Shown here: positions 9,375-15,995 of the stretch, piece after piece
How positions within the stretch are numbered: position 1 is the stretch's first letter
Layout of the letters: each line of letters starts with the position of its first letter
Assembly: GCA_947451935.1 (NCBI GenBank)
Contig: CANGBH010000018.1
Span: 1 to 41,153 of the forward strand
Direction of reading: 5' to 3'
DNA: 41,153 bases
Source: Chitinophagaceae bacterium
GTDB lineage: Bacteria; Bacteroidota; Bacteroidia; Chitinophagales; Chitinophagaceae
Notes under the pieces: generated by a model
What the model saw: the letters and a program-made list of their open reading frames with translations, nothing else
The model's database searches: none
What the model was told of the DNA's origin: nothing
Translations under genes and position numbers: made by a program

Positions 9375-9908
9375 ATGAAAAATTTTTTATCTATTGGTCT
9401 GGTGATGATCGCCCTCCTTGCCTTCAATCCTTTCGTCTCTGCACAAAGTAAGACTGGTTATATCAGTATCGATGAAGTTGTTCAATTAATGCCTGAGTAC
9501 AAAAAATCTATGGCTGATATTGCACAATTTGATAGTGCACTTCAAATCAATTATGGCGAAACATTAAAAGAACTTAATCGTCAGGACAGCATTTTTAAGG
9601 CTGATTCAGTGAAAATGGGCAATGCTGTTAAGATTGCCAACAAAGAAAAAATGAAAAAGCTTTTGGTGGAACTTCAAGGTTTCGAACAAAGCTATCAGCA
9701 ACAAATGCAACAAAAGCAGGAAGAATTAATGGCTCCTGTTGCACAGAAAGCAAATCAACTTATTTCAGAAGTAGCTAAAGCCAATGGATATGCATATGTT
9801 TTCCGTAAGGAAGCATTGATTGTTTCTCCAGAAGGAGATGACATTCTTCCATTAGTAAAGAAGAAATTAGGCGCCTCTGCAGTTGTCCCCAAAGCAACTG
9901 GTAAATAA
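9375..9908 (+). CDS. OmpH/Skp family periplasmic chaperone (copy 2)
   Basis: A 177-residue paralogue of the preceding gene, with a signal peptide ending VSAQ, the Skp N-terminal strand 'TGYISIDEVVQLMPEYKKSM', a glutamine/lysine-rich coiled coil (about residues 60-125), and 'ISEVAKANGYAYVFRKEALIVSPEGDDILPLVKKKLG' at the end. It probably works with the first copy on BamA clients; whether they form mixed trimers is unknown. A perfect stem-loop terminator follows six nt after the stop codon, closing the bamA-ompH-ompH transcript. Confidence 0.9.
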   Translation: MKNFLSIGLVMIALLAFNPFVSAQSKTGYISIDEVVQLMPEYKKSMADIAQFDSALQINYGETLKELNRQDSIFKADSVKMGNAVKIANKEKMKKLLVELQGFEQSYQQQMQQKQEELMAPVAQKANQLISEVAKANGYAYVFRKEALIVSPEGDDILPLVKKKLGASAVVPKATGK

Positions 9909-9913
9909 ATTCG

Positions 9914-9944
9914 AAAGCCGAAACAAACGTTTCGGCTTTTTTTT
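9914..9944 (+). terminator. rho-independent terminator after ompH, abutting murI
   Basis: AAAGCCGAAAC (9914-9924) pairs perfectly with GTTTCGGCTTT (9929-9939) around a four-base loop, and an eight-T run covers 9937-9944. It is the best canonical intrinsic terminator in the window. The murI ATG is at 9948, only three bases after the T-run. Confidence 0.9.
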
Positions 9945-9947
9945 ACC

Positions 9948-10787
9948 ATGTCTAGTAAACATCCAATAGGAGTATTCGATTCTGGCCTGGGTGGGCTCAC
10001 CATCCTCAGGGAAATTACACAGTCATTGCCCCACTATGATTTTATTTACTTGGGCGATAATGCAAGGGCCCCATATGGTCCCAAAAGTTTTGATACAGTA
10101 TATCAATATACCTTAGAGGCCGTTGAATGGCTATTCCAACAAGGATGTCCATTGGTGGTATTGGCCTGTAATACATCATCTGCCAAAGCACTACGAACCA
10201 TTCAGCAAAAAGATCTTCCTGTAATTGCTCCAACTAAAAGGGTGTTGGGGGTTATTCGTCCAACCACCGAAGTGATTGGCGATTACACCGAAACAGATCA
10301 TATTGGAATACTTGGCACCCAGGGTACCGTTGATTCAGGATCCTATAAAATTGAAATAGGTAAGTTTTTCCCAGATGTAAAAGTGTATCAGCAGGCTTGT
10401 TCTGAGTGGGTCCCACTGGTTGAAAAGGGTTTGCATCAAACGGAAGAAGCGGATGCTATTGTAAAGGAATGTTTAGGCCAATTACTAGAGCAGTCTCCCT
10501 ATATCGACACCATTCTATTGGCTTGTACACATTACCCATTGCTCATGCAAAAGATTGAGGCTCAATTGCCACGGGGTATTCAGGTTATCTCACAGGGGGA
10601 TATTGTTGCATCTAGCTTAGCAGCATACTTAAAGAGGCATCCAGCTATGGAGCAACAGATTAGTAAAGCAGCAGGGCCAGATGCCATTGAATTTTTTACC
10701 ACGGGTGATGTTTCGTCATTTCAAGATAAGGCCTCACAGTTTTGGGGAGCTAAAGTCTTGGCTCAGCAGGCAACTTTGCCGGGTTAG
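9948..10787 (+). CDS. murI: glutamate racemase
   Basis: Interconverts L- and D-glutamate for peptidoglycan synthesis in the cytoplasm. The 279-residue protein has the N-terminal IGVFDSGLGGLT signature, the first catalytic cysteine in LACNTSSAKALR (Cys74), and the second in LACTHYPLL (Cys193) with its adjacent His. Length and motif spacing are normal for the family. The start is fixed by the N-terminal signature: the ATG at 9948 leaves four residues before IGVFDSG. That start lies directly behind the ompH terminator, so murI must use a promoter inside the terminator region or upstream readthrough. Confidence 0.95.
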   Translation: MSSKHPIGVFDSGLGGLTILREITQSLPHYDFIYLGDNARAPYGPKSFDTVYQYTLEAVEWLFQQGCPLVVLACNTSSAKALRTIQQKDLPVIAPTKRVLGVIRPTTEVIGDYTETDHIGILGTQGTVDSGSYKIEIGKFFPDVKVYQQACSEWVPLVEKGLHQTEEADAIVKECLGQLLEQSPYIDTILLACTHYPLLMQKIEAQLPRGIQVISQGDIVASSLAAYLKRHPAMEQQISKAAGPDAIEFFTTGDVSSFQDKASQFWGAKVLAQQATLPG

Positions 10788-10874
10788 GTCCTCAATTAAC
10801 TTCTCCCCTTGCTTTCATTTTCATTAGATTCGAGTAAGTTGTGTGGCCTGATTTCTATATTCAAAAATAAACCC

Positions 10875-10882
10875 TATCTTCG
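10875..10882 (+). promoter_or_regulatory. candidate -7 element of the rpmH promoter
   Basis: TATCTTCG differs from the TAnnTTTG consensus at one position and lies 110 nt before the rpmH ATG, leaving a leader of about 100 nt. No convincing -33 element is seen. Confidence 0.3.
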
Positions 10883-10891
10883 CCGTCCTTT

Positions 10892-10984
10892 CACAGAGCC
10901 ATAGGGTGTGGTGACCCGTGGTAAAGATTGAAAAAAAGACCGCTTCTCCCGGTCATATTTAATAATAAAGGAAAAGAACGCATT
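10892..10984 (+). promoter_or_regulatory. possible structured 5' leader of rpmH
   Basis: The bases between the putative promoter and the rpmH ATG contain two short pairings: GGGT/ACCC around GTGGTG (about 10903-10916), and GACCG/CGGTC around a seven-base loop near 10938-10954. The TTG at 10928 is in frame with rpmH and could add 19 residues, but family length argues against it. A ribosomal-protein autoregulatory leader is an inference only. Confidence 0.3.
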
Positions 10985-11140
10985 ATGAAACGTACATATC
11001 AACCCCATCGCAGACGCAGAAAATCTGTACATGGTTTCCGCAAAAGAATGGAATCAGCTAATGGCCGCAAGGTATTGGCAAGCAGAAGGAAGAAAGGTCG
11101 TAAAAGACTTACTGTTTCTGACAACAGCAGATTGAAATAA
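10985..11140 (+). CDS. rpmH: 50S ribosomal protein L34
   Basis: A 51-residue, very basic protein beginning [20 protein letters not shown] and containing the L34 core [20 protein letters not shown]. This is the small L34 subunit protein located near the exit tunnel of the large ribosomal subunit. The ATG at 10985 gives exact family length and start; an in-frame upstream TTG at 10928 was rejected. It is followed by a terminator and then rnpA, the usual rpmH-rnpA pairing. No dnaA is next to it within the window. Confidence 0.97.
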   Translation: MKRTYQPHRRRRKSVHGFRKRMESANGRKVLASRRKKGRKRLTVSDNSRLK

Positions 11141-11167
11141 ACAGTCTAGTACTGTTTTTACATAACT

Positions 11168-11199
11168 ATAGCTCCAGATGAATTTCTGGGGCTATTTTT
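11168..11199 (+). terminator. rho-independent terminator after rpmH
   Basis: ATAGCTCCAGA (11168-11178) pairs with TCTGGGGCTAT (11185-11195) with a single U-G wobble, followed by a five-T run (11195-11199). It stands 28 nt after the rpmH stop and separates rpmH from rnpA. Confidence 0.85.
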
Positions 11200-11207
11200 G
11201 TGGGAAC

Positions 11208-11391
11208 AGACGTGAGATTAGAGAAGTGAGATGAGAGGGGTTGGGAGTTGGGGGTTAGGAGTTGAACGTTGGGAGTTGGAGGTTGAAAGCATAATTAAAG
11301 TAACTTACTATCTGACTCCCTAACATCTAATGTCTAACGTCTAACTCCTAACTTCCAACCCCTCTCATCTCACGTCTCTCATCCCACGTCT
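11208..11391. repeat. long imperfect inverted repeat between rpmH and rnpA
   Basis: The C-poor left arm (11208-about 11283) and G-poor right arm (about 11319-11391) pair over most of their length. The best block is 11226-11249 with 11350-11373, where 23 of 24 bases are complementary. The outer ends AGACGTG and CACGTCT also pair. Within each arm, words such as GGAGTTGG and TCTAACGTCTAAC recur. It fills the space between the rpmH terminator and the rnpA start and holds no coding signal. Confidence 0.75.
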
Positions 11392-11400
11392 TAATAAGCC

Positions 11401-11811
11401 ATGCCCAAACACACACTTTCAAAACACGAGCGTCTTAAAAGCTACACGAAGATTCGTGCGCTTTTTAATGGTGGGCAGCGCATGAAGCAGTTTCCATTAT
11501 CTATTTATTATTTGTTTGACGCAAAGTTGAATCTAGAAAATACGAAGGAAGTCTTGCACATGGGAGTCACCGTAGGCACCCGAAATTTTAAACGGGCCGT
11601 CGATAGGAATCAGTTGAAACGCAGGATAAGAGAAGCATATAGACTTCAAAAGAGTGAACTAAGAGCGCAACTAGAAGCATCCTCTTATACATTGGATTTA
11701 TTTTTTGTTTATGCTGATCATCAAATCGCTGATTATTCGGTAATTAGTGCATCAGTAAAAAAGATATTGTCTAAACTTTCGGAAGAGTTAATCTCAAAAC
11801 AAACTGTGTAG
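11401..11811 (+). CDS. rnpA: ribonuclease P protein component
   Basis: Protein subunit of RNase P, which assists the catalytic RNA in removing tRNA 5' leaders. The 136-residue basic protein contains 'LSKHERLKSYTKIRALFNGGQRM' and the family's RNA-binding signature 'FKRAVDRNQLKRRIREAYR' (the RNR-type motif, here RNQ). Length is in the normal range. The ATG at 11401 directly follows the right arm of the inverted repeat. The stop codon is three nt before the tadA start, so rnpA and tadA are probably co-transcribed. Confidence 0.95.
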   Translation: MPKHTLSKHERLKSYTKIRALFNGGQRMKQFPLSIYYLFDAKLNLENTKEVLHMGVTVGTRNFKRAVDRNQLKRRIREAYRLQKSELRAQLEASSYTLDLFFVYADHQIADYSVISASVKKILSKLSEELISKQTV

Positions 11812-11814
11812 AAG

Positions 11815-12264
11815 ATGGAAATGGGTGAAGAATATTTTATGAAGATGGCATTGCGCGAGGCTGAAAAGGCATTCGAGGAAGGAGAAGTGCCAGTAGGTGC
11901 TGTGGTGGTAATCAATAACCGCATCATTTCTCGTGGGTATAATATGGTTGAAAAATTGAATGACCCTACAGCCCATGCTGAAATTATTGCACTGACTTCC
12001 GCCTTCAATGCATTGGGTTCAAAATACCTTCCGGATGCAACATTATATGTAACAGTAGAACCATGTTTGATGTGCGCCGGTGCATTGCATTGGAGCAAAA
12101 TTGGGAAAATTGTTTGGGGTGCTGAAGATGTTAAAAACGGTCATCAAGTATACACCCAAGAACGTAATCCATTCCATCCCAAAACACAGATTTTGACAGG
12201 GCTCTTGGCAGAAGAAGGGGCTTCGTTGATGAAGGCTTTCTTCAAAAGTAAACGAGGCAAGTAG
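11815..12264 (+). CDS. tadA: tRNA-specific adenosine deaminase
   Basis: Zinc deaminase that converts A34 to inosine in tRNA-Arg(ACG). The 149-residue product has the cytidine-deaminase-fold zinc site: HAE at His54-Glu56 and PCLMC with Cys84 and Cys87, plus 'VPVGAVVV' and 'WGAEDVKNG'. It could alternatively act on guanine or other free bases, but length and the N-terminal 'MKMALREAEKAFEEGEVPVGA' favour TadA. The last coding bases and the stop codon lie inside the left arm of a 21-bp inverted repeat. Confidence 0.9.
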   Translation: MEMGEEYFMKMALREAEKAFEEGEVPVGAVVVINNRIISRGYNMVEKLNDPTAHAEIIALTSAFNALGSKYLPDATLYVTVEPCLMCAGALHWSKIGKIVWGAEDVKNGHQVYTQERNPFHPKTQILTGLLAEEGASLMKAFFKSKRGK

Positions 12265-12341
12265 GCAATAGGCAATAGTGAAAAAAGGACTATTCATATA
12301 ACTTTAAAAACTATTCCCTCTTGCCTATTGCCTACTTGCCT
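12255..12341. repeat. inverted repeat spanning the tadA stop codon
   Basis: The left arm 12255-12275 (AGGCAAGTAGGCAATAGGCA then A) is a perfect reverse complement of 12321-12341, giving a 21-bp stem with a 45-nt interior. The first ten bases of the left arm encode the end of tadA including its TAG stop. The words GGCAATA/TATTGCC are the same as those used in the composite repeats upstream of nadK and tatC. Confidence 0.8.
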
Positions 12342-12357
12342 TAAATAATTAACTTTA
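12327..12357 (+). promoter_or_regulatory. candidate sodA promoter
   Basis: ATTG (12327-12330), 19 nt spacing and TAACTTTA (12350-12357) approximate the Bacteroidota TTTG-N19-21-TAnnTTTG promoter, ending 16 nt before the sodA ATG. The -33 half lies in the right arm of the inverted repeat. One mismatch in each box keeps this tentative. Confidence 0.35.
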
Positions 12358-12373
12358 TCCAAAATTTATAATC

Positions 12374-12979
12374 ATGTCATTTACATTATCCGCATTACCA
12401 TACGCACACGACGCACTTGAGCCACATATCGATACATTAACGATGCAGATTCATCATGGTAAGCATCACCAAGCATATGTTGATAATCTAAATAAAGCTG
12501 TTGCTGGAACACCAAATGAAGGCAAATCGCTTGAAGAACTGGTTGCTGTTGCAGGATCTATTTCACCTGCTGTTCGCAACAATGGTGGTGGACATTGGAA
12601 CCATAGTTTTTTCTGGGAAAGTCTTGCTCCTCAAGCAGGAGGTACTCCTGATGGAGCTCTTGCTGCTGCAATTGATGCCTCTTTTGGATCATTCGATGCA
12701 TTCAAAGAGAAGTTCAACAACGCTGGTATGACACGTTTCGGAAGTGGATGGGCTTGGTTGTTGTTGAAAGATGGTAAACTAGAAATTTCATCCACTCCTA
12801 ATCAAGACAATCCATTGATGGACGTTGCCGAAGTAAAAGGAACTCCGTTGTTGGGTGTTGATGTTTGGGAACACGCATACTATTTGAAATATCAAAACCG
12901 CAGAGCAGAATACCTGAATGCTTTTTGGGCGGTAGTAAGCTGGAAAAAAATTGCTGAGCGCTTTCAGGCAGGGTCATAG
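12374..12979 (+). CDS. sodA: Fe/Mn superoxide dismutase
   Basis: Dismutes superoxide to oxygen and peroxide. The 201-residue protein has the N-terminal '[29 protein letters not shown]' helix pair with metal ligand His27. The '[15 protein letters not shown]' helix holds the second ligand. The C-terminal '[25 protein letters not shown]' contains the ligand Asp and His. Length is normal. No signal peptide is visible, so it is cytoplasmic. Iron versus manganese cannot be decided from motifs alone. The gene stands alone, convergent with yidD, and the two coding regions overlap by 16 bp at their 3' ends. Confidence 0.95.
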   Translation: MSFTLSALPYAHDALEPHIDTLTMQIHHGKHHQAYVDNLNKAVAGTPNEGKSLEELVAVAGSISPAVRNNGGGHWNHSFFWESLAPQAGGTPDGALAAAIDASFGSFDAFKEKFNNAGMTRFGSGWAWLLLKDGKLEISSTPNQDNPLMDVAEVKGTPLLGVDVWEHAYYLKYQNRRAEYLNAFWAVVSWKKIAERFQAGS

Positions 12980-13203
12980 CCACTGCCTCCCCAAGGATGG
13001 CATCGTGAGACTCGTTTGAGGGATTTCCCAAACCCTTTAATCACTCCGTATTTTCTAAACGCATCAAGGGCATATTGCGAGCAGGTGGGCGTATACCTAC
13101 ACTTTGGTCCAATCCATGGTGAGATGGTCCATCTATAGAGATTGATTAATAAAACAAAAGGGGCAATCAATACCTTTCTAAATAGTACATTGAGCTTCAT
13201 CAT
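12964..13203 (-). CDS. yidD: membrane protein insertion efficiency factor YidD
   Basis: A 79-residue protein on the minus strand. It starts with an amphipathic/hydrophobic stretch ([22 protein letters not shown]) and has the family's cysteine block '[19 protein letters not shown]', then '[24 protein letters not shown]'. YidD sits at the inner face of the membrane and helps YidC insert proteins. In many bacteria yidD lies in the rpmH-rnpA-yidD-yidC cluster. Here it is still near rpmH-rnpA but inverted, and no yidC is present in the window. Its 3' end overlaps the sodA 3' end by 16 bp. Confidence 0.93.
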   Translation of the reverse strand: MMKLNVLFRKVLIAPFVLLINLYRWTISPWIGPKCRYTPTCSQYALDAFRKYGVIKGFGKSLKRVSRCHPWGGSGYDPA

Positions 13204-13326
13204 CTATTGGTAAAGCTATTCATTTCGGTGAAAACCCATGCTCTATTTGGGTAAATTCCTTCTATCCGCAGTTGATTTTAACTTGATATGGGCATGTTCA
13301 GGTACGAATTTTAGAAAAAAACGTAT

Positions 13327-14112
13327 ATGGACTCAAGCTTAGTATCAAAGCAGATTGCTTCCATTTTTAAAATGGATGTAGAAAAAGAACCCCTTCCGTC
13401 GAATAATGAGTCGGGTGATTTGCATTCCACTGTTTTAAAACAAACTATTCTAGACAGGAATCATCAATCTCCATCGTTAACAATCCGTATCCGGGATAAG
13501 ATCAACCTGTTTGAGACAATATTTCCACAGGAAGATTTATCAGACATTGAAGTGTATAATCATGTAGCAAGATGGTCGGTTCAACTCAGGTATCATCGCA
13601 TTTTATTGATATTTAATGATCGGATGACAAATGTTCGAGATCGCTATCGATATTTAACTGAAGTCTTTTTTGATATTCAACTTCCGTCTCATCCAGAGGA
13701 GATGCAGTTTTGTTTTATCTATGATCGGGTTGGGGAAGAAGCAGATGCTAGTTTGGAGGATGAGAAAGTCAGCAAGTTGATAGAAGCGGTTTTGAATAAA
13801 GAGCACGATAGTGACTTTACCCAGTTGAATCGAAGAGTGCGATTGAACAATTTTACCAACCTATCTGAGCCTGAATTTCATTATGTCATAGACCGGTATC
13901 ATAAAAAAGTTCAAAAAACGTTTTGCAGGTCTATTGAGGTACATGCCAAAAAAATTATACAAAACAGGTTAGTATTCCAAGGAGTGCATGAAGTGGCAAA
14001 TTGCTATCCAGATCAGTGTGATCTGGTAAAAGGAGCATGGCGAGTAGAGTTAGTTTCCTGCGATGGTCATTGGCAGGTGGTGGATATACAGGTTGAAGGG
14101 GTGGAGTTTTGA
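13327..14112 (+). CDS. hypothetical protein, 261 aa
   Basis: I do not recognise this family. It has no signal peptide and no membrane segment. The first about 55 residues look disordered or linker-like; the rest alternates helices and strands. Aromatic and charged residues are conspicuous ('VYNHVARWSVQLRYHRILLIFNDRM', 'FHYVIDRYHKKVQKTF'). The C-terminus 'CDGHWQVVDIQVEGVEF' looks like a closing beta hairpin. The reading frame is long, has codon use like its neighbours and an ATG start, so it is very likely a real gene. It lies between yidD (divergent) and the tatC repeat spacer and appears to be transcribed alone. Lineage-restricted conserved protein is the best guess. Confidence 0.7.
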   Translation: MDSSLVSKQIASIFKMDVEKEPLPSNNESGDLHSTVLKQTILDRNHQSPSLTIRIRDKINLFETIFPQEDLSDIEVYNHVARWSVQLRYHRILLIFNDRMTNVRDRYRYLTEVFFDIQLPSHPEEMQFCFIYDRVGEEADASLEDEKVSKLIEAVLNKEHDSDFTQLNRRVRLNNFTNLSEPEFHYVIDRYHKKVQKTFCRSIEVHAKKIIQNRLVFQGVHEVANCYPDQCDLVKGAWRVELVSCDGHWQVVDIQVEGVEF

Positions 14113-14115
14113 AAA

Positions 14116-14421
14116 CGCTGTGCGCTTCGCGCGCTTTACGCTGAACGCTGTGCGCTTGACGCTCTGTGCCTTTGTGCCTTCGTCCCTTTTCTGTATTCAC
14201 TATTGCCTCTTCCCTCTTTCCTCCCTTCGTGCCTTTGTGCCTTCGTCCCTTTTCTGTATTGCCTATTGCCTATTGCCTCTTCCCTCTTTCCTTCCTCCGT
14301 GCCTTTGTGCCTTCGTCCCTTTTCTGTATTCACTATTGCCTCTTGCCTCTTTCCTTCCTCCGTGCCTTTGTGCCTTCGTCCCTTTTCTGTATTCACTATT
14401 GCCTATTGCCTCTTTCCTGCC
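14116..14421 (+). repeat. composite repeat upstream of tatC: module A plus four tandem module B units
   Basis: This fills most of the 343-nt gap between 14112 and 14456. Module A (about 14116-14165) consists of words like ACGCTGAACGCTGTGCGCTT. Module B then repeats four times, each beginning GTGCCTTTGTGCCTTCGTCC, at 14166, 14229, 14299 and 14362. Spacings are 63, 70 and 63 nt; the seven-base excess in the second unit is one extra GCCTATT word. The strand is C/T-rich and A-poor. Open frames across it on both strands are by-products of the repeat, not genes. The related element at 3014-3150 precedes nadK. Confidence 0.9.
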
Positions 14422-14431
14422 CAATTTTCAT

Positions 14432-14439
14432 TAACTTTA
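14432..14439 (+). promoter_or_regulatory. candidate -7 element for tatC
   Basis: TAACTTTA resembles the TAnnTTTG box and lies 17 nt before the TTG start of tatC. An ATTG at 14405-14408 in the last repeat unit is 23 nt upstream, slightly too far for an ideal -33 element. Confidence 0.3.
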
Positions 14440-14455
14440 CCACTCTAAATTTTAC

Positions 14456-15319
14456 TTGTTGGCAACAGAACCATCATTTTTCAAACGCCTTAGGAATGTA
14501 GGTGACCCCGAATCGGAGATGAGTTTCGTAGATCATCTTGAAGTGCTTCGTTGGCATATCGTTCGTTCTGTTATAACCATCGTGGTATGTGCTATTTTAT
14601 TCTTTATTTATATCGATGAAATATTTGATATCGTCATCATGGGGCCTACTCGAAATGACTTTATCTCATACCGTGTTTTTTGTAAAATGAGTCATTTCTT
14701 TGGGATGGGTGATTCATTGTGTATGCCTCCGATGAAATTGAATTTGCAAGTGAATTCCATCAGTGGAACATTCATGTCTAGCATCACTATTGCATTTGTG
14801 GGGGGAATGATTGTTGCCTTTCCATTGATTTGTTGGGAAGTATGGAAGTTTATTCGCCCAGCCTTAAAGCCCACAGAACTTAAATATACCAGTGGAATTA
14901 TTTTTTGGGTCAGCACATTTTTCTTTATTGGCGCCTGCTTTGGTTATTTTATGTTGGCCCCTTTTACATTTAACTTTTTAGCAAACTATACCATTGGAAC
15001 ATTAGGCTCTATCAACTATATGCCTACGCTGAGTGATTACCTAGACACCCTCATTGATATTACGTTGGGTGCGGGAATTGCATTTGAGTTGCCTATGGCT
15101 ACTTGGGTGCTTGCTAAGCTCGGTATTATTACCCCTGGTTTTTTAAGAACATACCGCAAATACGCCTATGTTGTATTGCTTGTTTTGGCAGCAGTAATAA
15201 CGCCTTCACCCGATTGGGGATCACAGTTGATTGTTGTTATTCCACTCGTAATGTTGTACGAAATAAGTATTATCATCGCGGTTCGAGTGAGCAAGAATAG
15301 GGATAAGGATTGGGAATAA
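14456..15319 (+). CDS. tatC: twin-arginine translocase subunit TatC
   Basis: Inner membrane receptor for folded proteins carrying twin-arginine signals. The 287-residue protein has the N-terminal 'MSFVDHLEVLRWHIVRS' motif of TatC and six predicted membrane helices, among them 'ITIVVCAILFFIYI', 'FPLICWEVWKFIRPAL', 'FWVSTFFFIGACFGYFMLAPF', 'GAGIAFELPMATWVLAKLGI' and 'LLVLAAVITPSP'. I chose the TTG at 14456 because residues 1-21 (KRLRNVGDPESE) resemble the extension common in Bacteroidota TatC. The ATG at 14519 is the alternative. No tatA/B is next to it. Confidence 0.93.
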   Translation: MLATEPSFFKRLRNVGDPESEMSFVDHLEVLRWHIVRSVITIVVCAILFFIYIDEIFDIVIMGPTRNDFISYRVFCKMSHFFGMGDSLCMPPMKLNLQVNSISGTFMSSITIAFVGGMIVAFPLICWEVWKFIRPALKPTELKYTSGIIFWVSTFFFIGACFGYFMLAPFTFNFLANYTIGTLGSINYMPTLSDYLDTLIDITLGAGIAFELPMATWVLAKLGIITPGFLRTYRKYAYVVLLVLAAVITPSPDWGSQLIVVIPLVMLYEISIIIAVRVSKNRDKDWE

Positions 15320-15340
15320 ATTCTAATTAATTCTTTTACT

Positions 15341-15766
15341 ATGACAAAAATAGCCATCGGTTCAGATCATGCAGGCTTCAATTACAAAGAGGCAATCAAA
15401 GATCATCTTGTACAAGCAGGATTTGAGGTAAATGATTTGGGAACCTTCACAGAAGCGTCTTGCGACTATCCTGATTATGCGCATGCTGTGGCACTTGCCG
15501 TTGAAAACGGGTCATCACTGTTTGGCGTACTGGTTTGTGGCTCTGCAAATGGAGTGGCCATCACTGCAAATAAACATGCTTGCGTACGCGCAGCCATTTG
15601 TTGGGAAAAGGAAATTGCCATCCTAGCACGTGCACATAATGATGCCAATATAATTTGTGTTCCTGCTCGCTTTGTTCCGGTAGACGCAGCATTAGATATG
15701 GTGGATGTGTTCCTTTCAACTGAATTTGAAGGGGGACGCCATGCAACGCGTGTTGGCAAGATTTAG
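15341..15766 (+). CDS. rpiB: ribose 5-phosphate isomerase B
   Basis: Isomerises ribose 5-phosphate and ribulose 5-phosphate in the pentose phosphate pathway. The 141-residue RpiB/LacA-type protein starts with 'IAIGSDHAGFNYKEAIKDHL' and contains the catalytic-cysteine loop 'LVCGSANGVAITANKHACVRAAIC' (usually CGTGIGMSIAANK; the substituted loop is a mild variant). It continues with 'ARAHNDANIICVPARFV' and ends with 'EGGRHATRVGKI'. Length is slightly below that of E. coli RpiB. It sits 21 nt after tatC and may be co-transcribed. Confidence 0.92.
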   Translation: MTKIAIGSDHAGFNYKEAIKDHLVQAGFEVNDLGTFTEASCDYPDYAHAVALAVENGSSLFGVLVCGSANGVAITANKHACVRAAICWEKEIAILARAHNDANIICVPARFVPVDAALDMVDVFLSTEFEGGRHATRVGKI

Positions 15767-15995
15767 TTTTTCATTCTCTTTTTATTTTTCAGCTTATTTG
15801 AATCAACAAATCACGGTTGATATCACTGCCTCATTTTGCAGATTAGGGGCAATATTTTAGATAATTAAAAAGGTACCTTTCTTGGTATGCTATATTGTGA
15901 TGATTGGTAGCAAATCATGTCCAACATTTCAGTTTTTTAAGCGATATTGCTATTATAAATTCCAACTAATTTTAATCAATAAACTTTTACTCAAT

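Noticed and set aside
10928-10984. TTG-started longer L34
   Set aside because: L34 is about 45-52 residues and begins MKRTYQP; the extension is more likely leader RNA.
12350-12365. DnaA box near sodA (CTTTATCCAAAA), as rpmH-rnpA often lie by oriC
   Set aside because: Only one imperfect match, no cluster, no dnaA or AT-rich unwinding region in the window.
14166-14421. CRISPR-like array (regular repeats of about 63 nt)
   Set aside because: The whole unit repeats with no unique spacers, the unit is low complexity, and no cas genes are present.
14136-14501. Several overlapping open frames of 80-120 codons on both strands
   Set aside because: They read through the 63/70-nt tandem repeat and give repetitive peptides; no start signal or family likeness, and the frames exist because the repeat lacks stops.
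15882-15995. N-terminal extension of the M28 peptidase
   Set aside because: The internal ATG at 15996 begins a standard signal peptide; the extension would bury it.
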